A stretch of 64,000 nt of DNA, from contig NZ_SLWQ01000001.1 in the NCBI RefSeq assembly GCF_004342425.1, positions 124,001 through 188,000 of the forward strand, written 5' to 3'. The DNA comes from Dokdonella fugitiva (lineage in GTDB: Bacteria; Pseudomonadota; Gammaproteobacteria; Xanthomonadales; Rhodanobacteraceae). A program made the translations under genes and the position numbers. The first letter of the stretch is position 1. Each line of letters starts with the position of its first letter. Below are positions 17,870-26,623 of the stretch, piece after piece. Under the pieces are notes generated by a model. It saw nothing but the letters and a program-made list of their open reading frames with translations, ran no database searches and had not been told where the DNA came from.

Positions 17870-19375
17870 TTACGAGCAGGCCGGATCCGCACCATTGGCC
17901 GAGCACGAACGGTGCGTGCGATGACGCCACACGCCACTGTAGTTCGCCAGCATGCCCGGGTTCGCGTTGGTGTTGATCACGTTCATCGCGTAGAAGCCCG
18001 TGACCGGCAGACCGTTCAGGTTGACCGCGCCGCCGCCAGCGAGCAGGCCGCCAGCCAGCACGTGGCCGCCGTCGCCGCTGTACAGGTCGAGGTTCGACCA
18101 ACCGTCGAGACCGACCGCATTGACCGTCTTGAACAGGTTCGAGCCGAGCACCGTCGACTCCGACGGCGTCGCCGTGTCCGGACCGAGGAACGACAGGACG
18201 TTGACTTCGTGACCGAGGAACGGCGACTGCGAGAAGCAGGTCACCGGATTGACCGGCGACGGGCAGCGCGGCACGTTGACGACCGAGTTCAGCTCTTCGC
18301 GGTCGTACGTGACGATCGCGAGGTTCACGCGCGACTCGCCGTCAGCCGTGTTGTCGAACGGCTCGACGAACGGAGCCGTGACCGCGAACGGATAGACGTA
18401 CTTGTCGACGTAGAAGCGCTTGGTCGGGAACGTCAGCACCCAGTCGGAAGCCGCACCGAAGTTCACGTCGTCGACGAAGTACTCGTTGTACACCGCGTCG
18501 GCCATGAACACCGCGCTCACCGCGTCGATGCCGCGAGCATAGTTCGCGGTCAGCAGCTGGCCGTTGTTCAGGAACAGGAACGCCTGCGCGCCACCCGGGA
18601 CCGCCGCGTTGCTGGCGGACTGCAGCGACGGCAGCAGCGAGCCGGCCGGCGTGTACAGGTTGCCCGTCGGGTTGTCGTAGAAGCCTTCGATCGCATCGGC
18701 GTTGTACGCGAAGTACGTGCCCGAGCCGACGTTGGCGATCGCGCCGCCACCGAACAGACCGCTGGTCGGGGTCTGCAGGTCAGCCGCCGTGGCCGTGTCG
18801 TTGCCGACCGGCGCGCCGCAATCCGGCGTGCCCGCGTCCGGCGTGCCGGTCTGGTTGTGGGTCGTCACCGCATCCAGGTCGCTGCCCGGGATGATGTCGC
18901 CCATCGTGATGATCTCGACGTAGCCTTCACGCGTACGCGTGATGTCCTGCGGGCCGTTGTCGGCCGGCTGCGCCGGAGCGAGCGAACCGTCGTAGGCGTA
19001 CGGCAGGAACGGCTGCGGGTTCGAGATCGTGTCCGTGCAGCTGTGGTCCGACGTGATGAGCTGGGCGCCACCATCGTCCGACACCTGCGTCACGGCACCC
19101 GTCCACACGTCGTGCGGCGACAGGAACAGGTTGAAGTCGAGCACTTCGCGGCTGTTGTAGCCTTCGAGGAAGCGCACCTTCACCGCCTTGCCGACGTCGG
19201 CCGTGTTCACGACCGAGAGCAGGGTGTCCTGGCTCTTGTTGACCGTGAAGTACGGATAGATAAGAACCTGACCGACGCCATCGGGATTAAGGTCGACGGC
19301 GTTCGCCAGGCCCGCGAAGCCAGCGACGCCGGCGATACCGGCGACGACGGCAGTCGTCAAGCTGTTTCTCTTCAT
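17870..19375 (-). CDS. Abundant-looking exported protein of unknown function
   Basis: 501 aa. The signal peptide MKRNSLTTAVVAGIAGVAGFAGLANA is followed directly by VDLNPDGVGQVLIYPYFTVN. I remember similar openings in unnamed exported proteins of other Proteobacteria, but no function. The mature protein is acidic and beta-rich, with NTADVGKAVKVRFLEGYNSREVLDF, FLSPHDVWTGAV, a long Asn/Gly/Pro-rich middle and a Cys pair near the end (HRSCSANGADPACS). The ATG at 19375 has a strong AGGAG site; the frame extends upstream only by chance. A -35/-10 pair with a 17-bp spacer, a leader of about 100 nt and a strong terminator suggest a separate, well-expressed gene. It is the nearest neighbour of the type II secretion operon. 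Confidence 0.8.
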   Translation of the reverse strand: MKRNSLTTAVVAGIAGVAGFAGLANAVDLNPDGVGQVLIYPYFTVNKSQDTLLSVVNTADVGKAVKVRFLEGYNSREVLDFNLFLSPHDVWTGAVTQVSDDGGAQLITSDHSCTDTISNPQPFLPYAYDGSLAPAQPADNGPQDITRTREGYVEIITMGDIIPGSDLDAVTTHNQTGTPDAGTPDCGAPVGNDTATAADLQTPTSGLFGGGAIANVGSGTYFAYNADAIEGFYDNPTGNLYTPAGSLLPSLQSASNAAVPGGAQAFLFLNNGQLLTANYARGIDAVSAVFMADAVYNEYFVDDVNFGAASDWVLTFPTKRFYVDKYVYPFAVTAPFVEPFDNTADGESRVNLAIVTYDREELNSVVNVPRCPSPVNPVTCFSQSPFLGHEVNVLSFLGPDTATPSESTVLGSNLFKTVNAVGLDGWSNLDLYSGDGGHVLAGGLLAGGGAVNLNGLPVTGFYAMNVINTNANPGMLANYSGVWRHRTHRSCSANGADPACS

Positions 19376-19482
19376 CGCAACACTCCTAAATTTGACCACA
19401 GGGCTTTTTGCTTTACCGCCAACCCCGCTCCGATAGCCACGTGCCCCATGGGGCATGGGCGAGGTCAGGCAACAGCGCGGCC

Positions 19483-19511
19483 ATGTTAAGACAAAGGAAA
19501 GGGTCGTGCAA
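19483..19511 (-). promoter_or_regulatory. Putative promoter of the exported-protein gene
   Basis: On the minus strand TTGCAC (19511-19506) and TAACAT (19488-19483) are 17 bp apart. The predicted leader of about 100 nt contains the 12-bp palindrome GCCCCATGGGGC (19443-19454) and a strong AGGAG site before the ATG at 19375. Confidence 0.6.
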
Positions 19512-19549
19512 TCCCTCTTCCCAACACCCCAATATGGCCGCGAATTCAA

Positions 19550-19960
19550 TTACTTGGGAAGAAAATACCACTCGCCGTCGACGCGGATCCAGGTTTCGGT
19601 TTGGGTGCTCGTCGAAGACACCGTACCTGCCATTCCGCCGGGCATCTTGAGCGCGTATGCCACGTCCACGTAAACCGTACAGCGGTCTTCCTCACACTCC
19701 TTGCGCTTGAACGTCGCGCTCTTCCATTGCATCGGCCGGTTGTTCATCGCCGTGGCGTACACCTCGCGCGTCTGCGTCTCGCGGAAGCCGGGCGTGAGGT
19801 AGTCGTAGGCCTTCTCCGCTTCGTGGGCGATGAGATGGTTCCAGCGTTCGACCGAACGCCGGTCGACGTTGTCGGGATTGGCCCTGTCGGTGCAGCCGGC
19901 GAGCGCGACGAGCGCACACGCGACGAGCGTGACGGATTTCGGCAGTCTGTCAATGATCAC
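19550..19960 (-). CDS. Small lipoprotein overlapping gspD; candidate secretion accessory factor
   Basis: 136 aa. The GTG at 19960 is preceded by AAGGAG at good spacing and yields a lipoprotein signal with the lipobox LAGC (ACALVALAGCTDRAN), so the mature protein is membrane-anchored through Cys. The remainder is a compact alpha/beta domain: HEAEKAYDYLTPGFRET, ATFKRKECEEDRCTVYVDVAYAL and TETWIRVDGEWYFLPK, somewhat like NTF2-type folds. It contains a likely disulfide pair C-x5-C. Its start overlaps the gspD end by 11 bp, so it is the last gene of the type II secretion operon and translation is probably coupled to the secretin. Function is unknown; pilotin-like or secretin-assembly roles are possible. 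Confidence 0.75.
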   Translation of the reverse strand: MIIDRLPKSVTLVACALVALAGCTDRANPDNVDRRSVERWNHLIAHEAEKAYDYLTPGFRETQTREVYATAMNNRPMQWKSATFKRKECEEDRCTVYVDVAYALKMPGGMAGTVSSTSTQTETWIRVDGEWYFLPK

Positions 19961-22301
19961 GGGGCGGCTCCTTGTTGGCGTCGTCGCGCGGCGCGGCGGC
20001 ATCCTGCGCGGGATAGGTGCTGGCTGGCTCGGGCGCAGGCTCCGGCGCAGGTGCAACCGAGGTGCTCGTGCGCAGCGGCGCCAGCGATTCGAACTGGCGG
20101 ATGTAGTCCTCGGTGACCTGGCGCGCGTCGTCGCTGTTGGCGATCACGCGCGGCGTGATCAGCACGATCAATTCCGTGCGCTGCTTGTCGTGGCTCGTGT
20201 TGCCGAAGAGATTGCCGATGACGGGAATGCGGCCGAGCAGCGGAACGTGCGTATCGGTCGTGTTGTCGATGTCGCGGATGAGGCCGCCGAGCATGACGGT
20301 CTGACCACTCTGCACCGCGATCTGCGTCTGCAGCTGGCGCTGCTCGATCGCCGGATTGGAACCGGAATCGGATCGGTAGCCCGCCGGCGGATTGCTCACT
20401 TCCTGCTGCACGTCGATGTAGACGAGGCCGCCCGGATTCACGCGCGGCGTGACCGAAAGCTGCACGCCCGTATTGAGGTATTGCACGCTGTTGTAGCCGG
20501 TGCCCGTCGTTCCACCGACACCGTTGAGGCCGATCACCGAGGTCTGCGTGACCGGCAGCTGGCTACCGACGTTGATCTGCGCTTCCTGGTTGTTGAGCAC
20601 GACCAGCGAAGGCGCCGAAAGGGTCTTCGCCTGCCCTTCCTTCTCGAGCGCGTTGATCGCGACTTCGAAGTTCTTGCTCAGGAACGAATAGAAGAACCCA
20701 CCGGTGCTGGTGGGCGCCACGTTGTTCGTTGCGCCGAGCGAGAGGCGGTGGCGATCCCAGCGGTTGCCGGAAAAATCGATCGGATAGCGCCCGTTCTCCT
20801 GCGCCGAACCGGTCGCCGTACCCATGAGGCCATTGAGATACCACTGCACGCCGTACGACAAACCTCCGGTAAGCCCCACCTCGAGGATGCGCGCTTCGAT
20901 CTGCACCTGCAGCGGCTGCACGTCGAGCTTGCGGATCGCAGCCTGGATCTGCTCCCACTCGACCGGCTGCGCCATGATCATGAGCTGGTTGTTTTCTTCG
21001 ATCGCGGAGATGCGGATGTCGGTTTCCTTCTTGCCGCCCGTCGCGCCGGGCGCGGCGGCCGGCGAGGACACCGGCGCCGCCTTCTCTTCCTTCGCCTGCG
21101 GCCGCAGCGAATTCTGGTAGTTCATCGAACCACCGGCGCCGCCGATCCCGCCGATCGTCATCGGGCGCAGGCCCTGGCCGACGCGACCCGAACTGCTGCT
21201 GTGCGAGGTCCCCGACGTTCCTAGGAAGATCTGGCTGAGGTAGTCGGCGATGTCGACGGCCTTGAGGTTCTTGACGTTGTAGATGTAGAGCTGCGTCGAG
21301 TTCTCCGCGCCGCCGCGGTCGAGGCGGTACAGCCACTCTTCCGCCTGCTTGAGGTACTCCGGCTGCGGCGTGATCACGATCATCGAGTTGGTCTGCTCGA
21401 TCGGCATGAAGCGGAACATGCCGGCGAGCGGCGACTCGCCCTTCGCGCCGAACAGCGCGTCGAGATCGGGCATGAGCTTGGCGACTTCGACGTGCTGCAT
21501 CGCGAACACGCCGATCGACATGCCCTTCATCCAGTCGATGTCGAACGTGTCGATGGTGCGCTGGTAGTTGTCGAGCTCGGCCGGGTTGCCGGCGAGCACG
21601 AGCAGGCTGCGGTTCGGATCGATGCTGACGAACGCGTCGGGCTTCGCATAGGGCTTGAGCAGCTTGGCCATCTCGCTCGGCGACACGTACTTGAGCGGAT
21701 AGATGCGCAGCGCGTAGCCGGGCTGCTGCGTCGCGCCGACGCGCGGCGTGAGCTTGCCGGCGATGGCGTCCTTGGACTGCAGCACCGTGTAGCGCCCGCC
21801 TTCGCGCACCATCGCGTTGCCGGTCCACGACAGCAGCATTTCGAGCACCGCCATCGCATCCTCGCGGCGGATCGGCCGGGAGGTCGAGTAGGTGACGTTG
21901 CCGCCGACGTTCGGCGCAATCGTGTAGTTCTCCTGCAGCATGTCGCCGAGGATCGCCTTCACCACCGCCTGGATCGGCTGGTTCTCGAAATTGAACGTGA
22001 CCTGCCCCTCGCCGCCGCCACCCGTGGACGGCGCCGGTTGCTTCTTGAAGAACTGCGCGGTGCCGACTTCGATCTCCGGCTTCGGCGGCGGGCGATCGGA
22101 TCTCGCCTCGGGCGAGATCGCGATGCCACTGACGCCATCGTCGGTCGGCAGTGGCGCCGCCGGCTTGAGGATCGTCTCGGCGGTGAGGATGTCGCCGCCC
22201 GTGCGCTTGGTGGTTTTCGGCCCCGGCGTGGCGCAGCCGCCCAGCAGCGCGAGGCCGAGGCTCAGCAGGAGGATAGTCAGTCGGAATCGCACGTGGCTCA
22301 C
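19950..22301 (-). CDS. gspD: Type II secretion system secretin GspD (XpsD type)
   Basis: 783 aa. Forms the outer-membrane channel of the type II system. The N-terminus VRFRLTILLLSLGLALLGGCATPG carries a lipobox (LGGC), so the secretin itself is a lipoprotein, as described for Xanthomonas XpsD. Periplasmic N domains follow (VTFNFENQPIQAVVKAILGD, YPLKYVSPSEMAKLLKPYA, IYNVKNLKAVDIADYLSQIF). The secretin core includes LQVQIEARILEVGLTGGLSYGVQW and the signature VPLLGRIPVIGNLFG near residue 690, then TELIVLITPRVI. I take the GTG at 22301, 4 bp after the gspN stop. The long frame upstream is a shadow of gspN. Confidence 0.95.
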   Translation of the reverse strand: MSHVRFRLTILLLSLGLALLGGCATPGPKTTKRTGGDILTAETILKPAAPLPTDDGVSGIAISPEARSDRPPPKPEIEVGTAQFFKKQPAPSTGGGGEGQVTFNFENQPIQAVVKAILGDMLQENYTIAPNVGGNVTYSTSRPIRREDAMAVLEMLLSWTGNAMVREGGRYTVLQSKDAIAGKLTPRVGATQQPGYALRIYPLKYVSPSEMAKLLKPYAKPDAFVSIDPNRSLLVLAGNPAELDNYQRTIDTFDIDWMKGMSIGVFAMQHVEVAKLMPDLDALFGAKGESPLAGMFRFMPIEQTNSMIVITPQPEYLKQAEEWLYRLDRGGAENSTQLYIYNVKNLKAVDIADYLSQIFLGTSGTSHSSSSGRVGQGLRPMTIGGIGGAGGSMNYQNSLRPQAKEEKAAPVSSPAAAPGATGGKKETDIRISAIEENNQLMIMAQPVEWEQIQAAIRKLDVQPLQVQIEARILEVGLTGGLSYGVQWYLNGLMGTATGSAQENGRYPIDFSGNRWDRHRLSLGATNNVAPTSTGGFFYSFLSKNFEVAINALEKEGQAKTLSAPSLVVLNNQEAQINVGSQLPVTQTSVIGLNGVGGTTGTGYNSVQYLNTGVQLSVTPRVNPGGLVYIDVQQEVSNPPAGYRSDSGSNPAIEQRQLQTQIAVQSGQTVMLGGLIRDIDNTTDTHVPLLGRIPVIGNLFGNTSHDKQRTELIVLITPRVIANSDDARQVTEDYIRQFESLAPLRTSTSVAPAPEPAPEPASTYPAQDAAAPRDDANKEPPRDH

Positions 22302-22305
22302 TCCA

Positions 22306-23028
22306 TCACTTTTTCTGTTGCGCGGGTCTGCCGCCGTTGCGCAGGCGTTCCGCATCTTCGCGCATCTGCTTGCGCCGTTCCTCGATGCGCCGCGCCAGGT
22401 CCTGGCTCGCATCGCCCCCTTTCGCCCCCGCATTGCCGCCGCGCGGCGGCGGCGGCTTGTTGCCGGGCCGATTCGCCGGCTTCGCCGCGCGCGCCCCGGC
22501 GCCTTGGGTCGGCGCCAGCGCGGTTTCGAGCTCGACTTCGGTCGTCTCGTTCGCGGAATTCCTGAACACGGCACTCCGCGGCTTGACCTCGACCAGCGTC
22601 CAGCTGGCCTGTTCGCCCTCGAGCGGCATTCCGACCTTCAGGGCGACCGCTTGGTTCCGCGCCTTGTCCTGGAACATCGCCACGCGCACGTGGTTCGCTT
22701 CGTCGAGGATGACGCCGGTCAACGCGATGTTGAGCGGGCTCGCCGGCTCGATCGATTCCTCGCCGGCCTTCGGATCGACCGGCGTGGGCTTGCGGTCCTC
22801 GTTGAACAACGGATGCTCCTCGACCGCGGCGAACGCCGACGCGGGCGGCATCTGCACCGCGCGCTTGTCGATGTTCGCGAGCGGCGCATGGTCGTCGCTG
22901 GGCTCCGCATCCGGCGCCCAGGTGTAGCCGCGGCCGAGCCCGGCGTATTGCAGGATCGCGACCAGCGCGAGCAAGGCACAGGTGCCGGCGAGCACGTTCG
23001 TGGTCAATCGGGCGGCGCGGACGTTCAT
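22306..23028 (-). CDS. gspN: Type II secretion system protein N (XpsN type)
   Basis: 240 aa. Bitopic inner-membrane protein with one N-terminal helix (LAGTCALLALVAILQYAGLG) and a periplasmic domain. That domain has the GspC/PilP-like motif EHPLFNEDRKP and a homology-region-like stretch LTGVILDEANHVRVAMF to LEGEQASWTLVEVKPRSAVF. The last 70 residues are a Pro/Gly/Lys-rich tail ending in a charged helix. In Xanthomonas XpsN takes the place of GspC, linking the L-M platform to the secretin. The gene lies between M and D exactly as in that operon. The ATG overlaps the gspM stop by ATGA. Confidence 0.85.
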   Translation of the reverse strand: MNVRAARLTTNVLAGTCALLALVAILQYAGLGRGYTWAPDAEPSDDHAPLANIDKRAVQMPPASAFAAVEEHPLFNEDRKPTPVDPKAGEESIEPASPLNIALTGVILDEANHVRVAMFQDKARNQAVALKVGMPLEGEQASWTLVEVKPRSAVFRNSANETTEVELETALAPTQGAGARAAKPANRPGNKPPPPRGGNAGAKGGDASQDLARRIEERRKQMREDAERLRNGGRPAQQKK

Positions 23029-23636
23029 TTGGCCGCCTTGCCCGGCTGGCGCAGGTAACCGTTGACATTGAAGCGCACGTCGAGCGGAACCGGCGCGACC
23101 TTCGCGCCCGGCGGCGTGTAGGTCTGCTGCTTGTAGATCATGACCTGGTCGATGAACAGGTACGGCTTGCCATTCTCGAGGTCGTACAGGATCGCGGCGA
23201 GCGGCTCGAGGTCACACTTCAGGCGCGCCTGCACCGTCACGCGCTTGTAGAGTTCCTCCTCGCCGCCGTTGTAGCTCTGCGTGCTCACGTTCTGGCAGCG
23301 GCTCTCGTCCTTGGCGTGCTCGCTCATCGCCGCCTTGAGGCGCTGGATCAGCGCGGCCGACGCGGCATTGACGTCGGTTTCCGAGAGGAACGCCTGGTTG
23401 CCCTGTTCGTACGCCCGCACTTCGGCGAGCCGCTTCTCGATCTCCGGCTTTTCGGCGATCGTCTGGCGGAAGCGCAGCTGCTGATCGCGCAGGTCCTGCA
23501 TGTCGCTCGATACCTGCAGGTGCGGCGCGACGAACCACCAGTGGATGCCGGCCAGGTAGACCAGCATCAGCACGATGAGGAGCAGGACGACGGCCAGGAA
23601 GCGTCCATCCTTCGGCTGGAATCGACTCGGCGTCAC
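23025..23636 (-). CDS. gspM: Type II secretion system protein M
   Basis: 203 aa. One membrane helix near the N-terminus (FLAVVLLLIVLMLVYLAGIHWWFVAPH), a coiled-coil (DLRDQQLRFRQTIAEKPEIEKRLAEV), then a ferredoxin-like periplasmic domain (RVTVQARLKCDLEPLAAILYDLENGKPYLFIDQVMI). This is the PilO/GspM layout. It partners GspL in the inner-membrane platform. The GTG at 23636 overlaps the gspL TGA, and gspN overlaps its own end. Confidence 0.88.
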   Translation of the reverse strand: MTPSRFQPKDGRFLAVVLLLIVLMLVYLAGIHWWFVAPHLQVSSDMQDLRDQQLRFRQTIAEKPEIEKRLAEVRAYEQGNQAFLSETDVNAASAALIQRLKAAMSEHAKDESRCQNVSTQSYNGGEEELYKRVTVQARLKCDLEPLAAILYDLENGKPYLFIDQVMIYKQQTYTPPGAKVAPVPLDVRFNVNGYLRQPGKAAK

Positions 23637-25018
23637 TTCTTCTTCTCCGCGCCGGCGGCTGCTGCATGCTTGTCCGCGCGTGCGCCGGCTGCAGGGGCGC
23701 CCTTGCGCGGGGCGGCGGATGCGTCGCCCTTCTTCGGCTCCGCGGGAGAGTCCGCGGGCGCGTCCTTGCCCGGCGACTTCGCCGCAGCGGCGGCAGCCTG
23801 CTTGTCGCCGGCGGCGGCGTCGAGCATCTTGCGGGCCGCGCCCTCGGGCTTGGGCGGCGCTTTCGCTTCGTTCTGCGGACTGCATTCCTTGAGGTCCGCA
23901 TTGATCTGGAAGCGCTCCTTGCCGGTGCGCGCATCCGGCTGCACCTGACCCTGGAAGCCGGGGTTGCCGAGGCACGGCGATGCGCCGAGCAAGGCGATCA
24001 ACTTGGCCGCCTCGTTCGCCTGGCCCTGCAGCTGCACCTGCTTGTTCTCGATCTGCAGGCGTTCGAGATACGTGTCTTCCGGCAGGCGCCGCGTGAGGTC
24101 GTCGAGCAGCGCGACGGTGAGCGGGCCCTTGCGCTTCTTGTCGGTGAGGAAGTTCGCACCGCTGATCGAATCGGCCAGCGTCTTGCGCAGCGCGGCGACC
24201 TGCTTGGCCTCGTTGCCGGCCTTCTCCACTTCCGCCTGCATCGCTTCAAGCGCGGCGGTGCGATTGGCGAGCGACTCGTCCATGTTGACGACGAGCAGCA
24301 CGACCGCGAGGGCGGCGAGGCCGAGGTTGAGCGGCAGGCGCATGTCACGCCGGCGCGTGCGCTTCTCCGGCGGCAGCAGGTTCGTCTGGCGACGCGACGC
24401 GCCCGGCGCCGCGCTCCAGCTGTCGACCGCGTCGAGTTCCGCCGCCGCGGGCGGCAGCGCGCCGAGCTCCTGGTCGAGCTGCGCACGCGGGATCAGCACG
24501 AGCTCGACCTGCGCGTTGCGGCCGCTCGCGTCGTGGCCGAGCACGCGACTGTCGAAATAGACCTGGTCGGCCTTGAACGGCGTCTGCCGGTCCATCTCGA
24601 ACGACAGCACCTGGCGCAGGTTGTCGGTCGCCGCGGCAGGCAGGCTCAGCACGCGCGCGAGCACGCGCGAAGCCGGGATGCAGAACACCGTGCGCACTTG
24701 CGGGTCCTCGATCGCGGCACGCAGGCGGCGGAACTCCGCGTCCTGCGCTTCGACCGGCTGGTCGCGGCGGATGCGCGCATACTCGGTCGATGCGCCGGCC
24801 TTCTCGCGCCACACGACGAGTTCGTCGCCATCGAGGCCGAGCAGCAGCGACTCGGACCGCTCGGACAGCATGGCGCGCCAGCGCGCCGGCAGGCACGCGA
24901 GCAGTTCGCGCCCCCACCAGGCGAAAAAGCCCGGCAGCGGCGTCTTGGCAAGGCGTGTCCGCAGACGCGCCAGTTGTCTGTCGAGGGTCGGGTTCACGGT
25001 TTCAGGAAGTTTCCCCAT
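23633..25018 (-). CDS. gspL: Type II secretion system protein L, with extended C-terminal tail
   Basis: 461 aa. The cytoplasmic actin-like half (about residues 1-235) shows LLLGLDGDELVVWRE, IPASRVLARVLSLPAAATDNLRQVLSFEMDRQTPF and VELVLIPRAQLDQEL. One membrane helix (PLNLGLAALAVVLLVVN) is followed by a PilN-like coiled-coil and ferredoxin-like region (AALLDDLTRRLPEDTYLERLQIE-like). Residues about 385-461 are a low-complexity Ala/Lys/Pro tail that ordinary GspL proteins lack, as far as I know. GspL recruits the GspE ATPase to the membrane. The ATG at 25018 is preferred to the adjacent GTG. The start overlaps gspK by 17 bp. Confidence 0.88.
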   Translation of the reverse strand: MGKLPETVNPTLDRQLARLRTRLAKTPLPGFFAWWGRELLACLPARWRAMLSERSESLLLGLDGDELVVWREKAGASTEYARIRRDQPVEAQDAEFRRLRAAIEDPQVRTVFCIPASRVLARVLSLPAAATDNLRQVLSFEMDRQTPFKADQVYFDSRVLGHDASGRNAQVELVLIPRAQLDQELGALPPAAAELDAVDSWSAAPGASRRQTNLLPPEKRTRRRDMRLPLNLGLAALAVVLLVVNMDESLANRTAALEAMQAEVEKAGNEAKQVAALRKTLADSISGANFLTDKKRKGPLTVALLDDLTRRLPEDTYLERLQIENKQVQLQGQANEAAKLIALLGASPCLGNPGFQGQVQPDARTGKERFQINADLKECSPQNEAKAPPKPEGAARKMLDAAAGDKQAAAAAAKSPGKDAPADSPAEPKKGDASAAPRKGAPAAGARADKHAAAAGAEKKK

Positions 25019-25934
25019 CACGCCAGCGCAGAATCACGTAAGGCCGGCCGGCCGGATTGATTCCGCCCATGCGGATGGTCGCATCCAGGGTCGTGCTTGC
25101 GCCATTGGGCAGCTTCGCACGGGATTTGACACTATACGTGAGGCCCCCGCCGCCCGCTACGCCGGACAGGGTCACGTCGCAGATCGTCTGCGGCGCGGCC
25201 GCGTCGCCGGGCTGCATGGCCCGTTGCGCATCGACGATCTGCTGGGCGCACTCCGGGGTCATGCCTTCCTGGGCGAGGATCGCGTCGTAGTTGGCGAAGC
25301 CGACGTCGGGTGCCGAGCGGCCCGAATAGATCGTCAGCGCCGGCTCCAGGCGGGTGTACAGGTCGTAATTCATGCCGAGCACCTGCTGCAGCTCGGAGAT
25401 CGTGTCGAACGGCGCATTGCGCGGGCCGTAGGACAGGCCGGCCGCCTTGTACTGGGCGATCTCCGCGCCGTTCAGGCGCGACTCGTCGTCCGGGTCGACC
25501 CAGTCCGCGACCGCGTCGGCGAGGGCCTGCGCCTGATCGAGCGGGACGCCATGCGAGGTGAACAGGCGCACCAGCATCTGCGGATCGCCGCCCGCGACCG
25601 AGTTGAGGTCGAGCTTGCCCGAATCGTCGTTGATGCGGACTTCGATCTCGGCGTCGCCGTAGCCGAACACGTACGGCCGGCCGTCGCCGACCCAGCGTTG
25701 CAGTGGGTCGTTCTTGCGCAGCTCGTACACGGCCAGGTTGAGTCCGGCTTCGGCGGCGTAGCGCGCCTGCGTCGTGTCGAACAGGTGGCGCGCCTGCAGG
25801 TTCTCGGTGCGCGCGACCAGCGCGAAGCTGCCGAGCAGGATCGACAACATCGCGACGACCCACAGCACGAGCAGGAACGCCACGCCGCGCTGCGCGCCAG
25901 GCGTGTGCCGGCCGGGGATGCGGCGCCGGCTCAT
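25002..25934 (-). CDS. gspK: Type II secretion system minor pseudopilin GspK
   Basis: 310 aa. Prepilin-like leader with the peptidase site after Gly17 (AQRG/VAFLLVLWVVAM), lacking the Glu5 of other pseudopilins as is normal for GspK. The large soluble domain has EAGLNLAVYELRKNDPLQRWVG, DSGKLDLNSVAGGD, ADAVADWVDPDDESRLNGAE (probable calcium-binding segment) and FDTISELQQVLGM. GspK caps the pseudopilus tip with I and J. The ATG overlaps the gspJ stop (ATGA). Confidence 0.93.
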   Translation of the reverse strand: MSRRRIPGRHTPGAQRGVAFLLVLWVVAMLSILLGSFALVARTENLQARHLFDTTQARYAAEAGLNLAVYELRKNDPLQRWVGDGRPYVFGYGDAEIEVRINDDSGKLDLNSVAGGDPQMLVRLFTSHGVPLDQAQALADAVADWVDPDDESRLNGAEIAQYKAAGLSYGPRNAPFDTISELQQVLGMNYDLYTRLEPALTIYSGRSAPDVGFANYDAILAQEGMTPECAQQIVDAQRAMQPGDAAAPQTICDVTLSGVAGGGGLTYSVKSRAKLPNGASTTLDATIRMGGINPAGRPYVILRWRDGETS

Positions 25935-26623
25935 CGCGCCTTCACCGGCTTGAGCGCGCTGCGCGCGCCGAAGGTCTGGAACGGCTGCTGCCGCCGCGCG
26001 GAGCCGGCGTCGAGCATCAGCGGGATGTCCATCGGCGGGAACTCGACGCGCGCCTCCGGGCTCATGCGCGCGACGATGCGGATCATCACCGGCGTCATGC
26101 TCGGATCGTCCCAGTCGTCGGACCAGTCCGTGAGTTCGCCGTTCTCGTCGAGCGTGCGGAACTCGAAGTGCCCTTCTTCGATCTGGTCGAGCAGCAGCGA
26201 GGGTTCGTTGTCCGACTTCGCCTCGGGATCGAAGCCGTTGAGCATTTCGTCGTTGAACAGGAGCTGCCGCCCGCCGCGCCCGCCCTTGAACGCGAGGGTC
26301 TGCACGTACGGGCCGCCCTTCGAGAGATAGCCCGGCATCGGCGCGACGAAACGGATGAAATCGCGCCGCCCCTCGAAGATCAGGTTGGTGTTCGTGCTCT
26401 CGTCGCGCCCGAACGGCAGCGGCATGATGCGGCTGATCTGATGGCGCATGAACTCCTGCGCGACGCGCAGTCGATTGGTGCGGTCGATCGCGCTCTCGCC
26501 CGAATGCATCGCGTGCACGGCGGTGCGGATCGCGCCATAGCTGCCCGCGAGCAGCAACGCGAGCAGGAGGATCGCGAGCATCACCTCGAGCAGGGTGAAG
26601 CCGGCGGCGGACCCGCGCTTCAT
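25931..26623 (-). CDS. gspJ: Type II secretion system minor pseudopilin GspJ
   Basis: 230 aa. Short leader MKRGSAAG then FTLLEVMLAILLLALLLAGSYGAI, the prepilin peptidase site and N-terminal helix. The C-terminal domain includes GRRDFIRFVAPMPGYLSKGGPY, RQLLFNDEMLNG and GHFEFRTLDENGELTDWSDDW. It forms the tip complex with I and K. Start and stop overlap neighbouring genes by ATGA. Confidence 0.92.
   Translation of the reverse strand: MKRGSAAGFTLLEVMLAILLLALLLAGSYGAIRTAVHAMHSGESAIDRTNRLRVAQEFMRHQISRIMPLPFGRDESTNTNLIFEGRRDFIRFVAPMPGYLSKGGPYVQTLAFKGGRGGRQLLFNDEMLNGFDPEAKSDNEPSLLLDQIEEGHFEFRTLDENGELTDWSDDWDDPSMTPVMIRIVARMSPEARVEFPPMDIPLMLDAGSARRQQPFQTFGARSALKPVKAR

Noticed and set aside
16233..19375. 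Possible exosortase (CTERM) substrates among the secreted proteins
   Set aside because: Neither C-terminus has a PEP or IPTL motif, hydrophobic helix and basic end, so they are not sorting-signal proteins.
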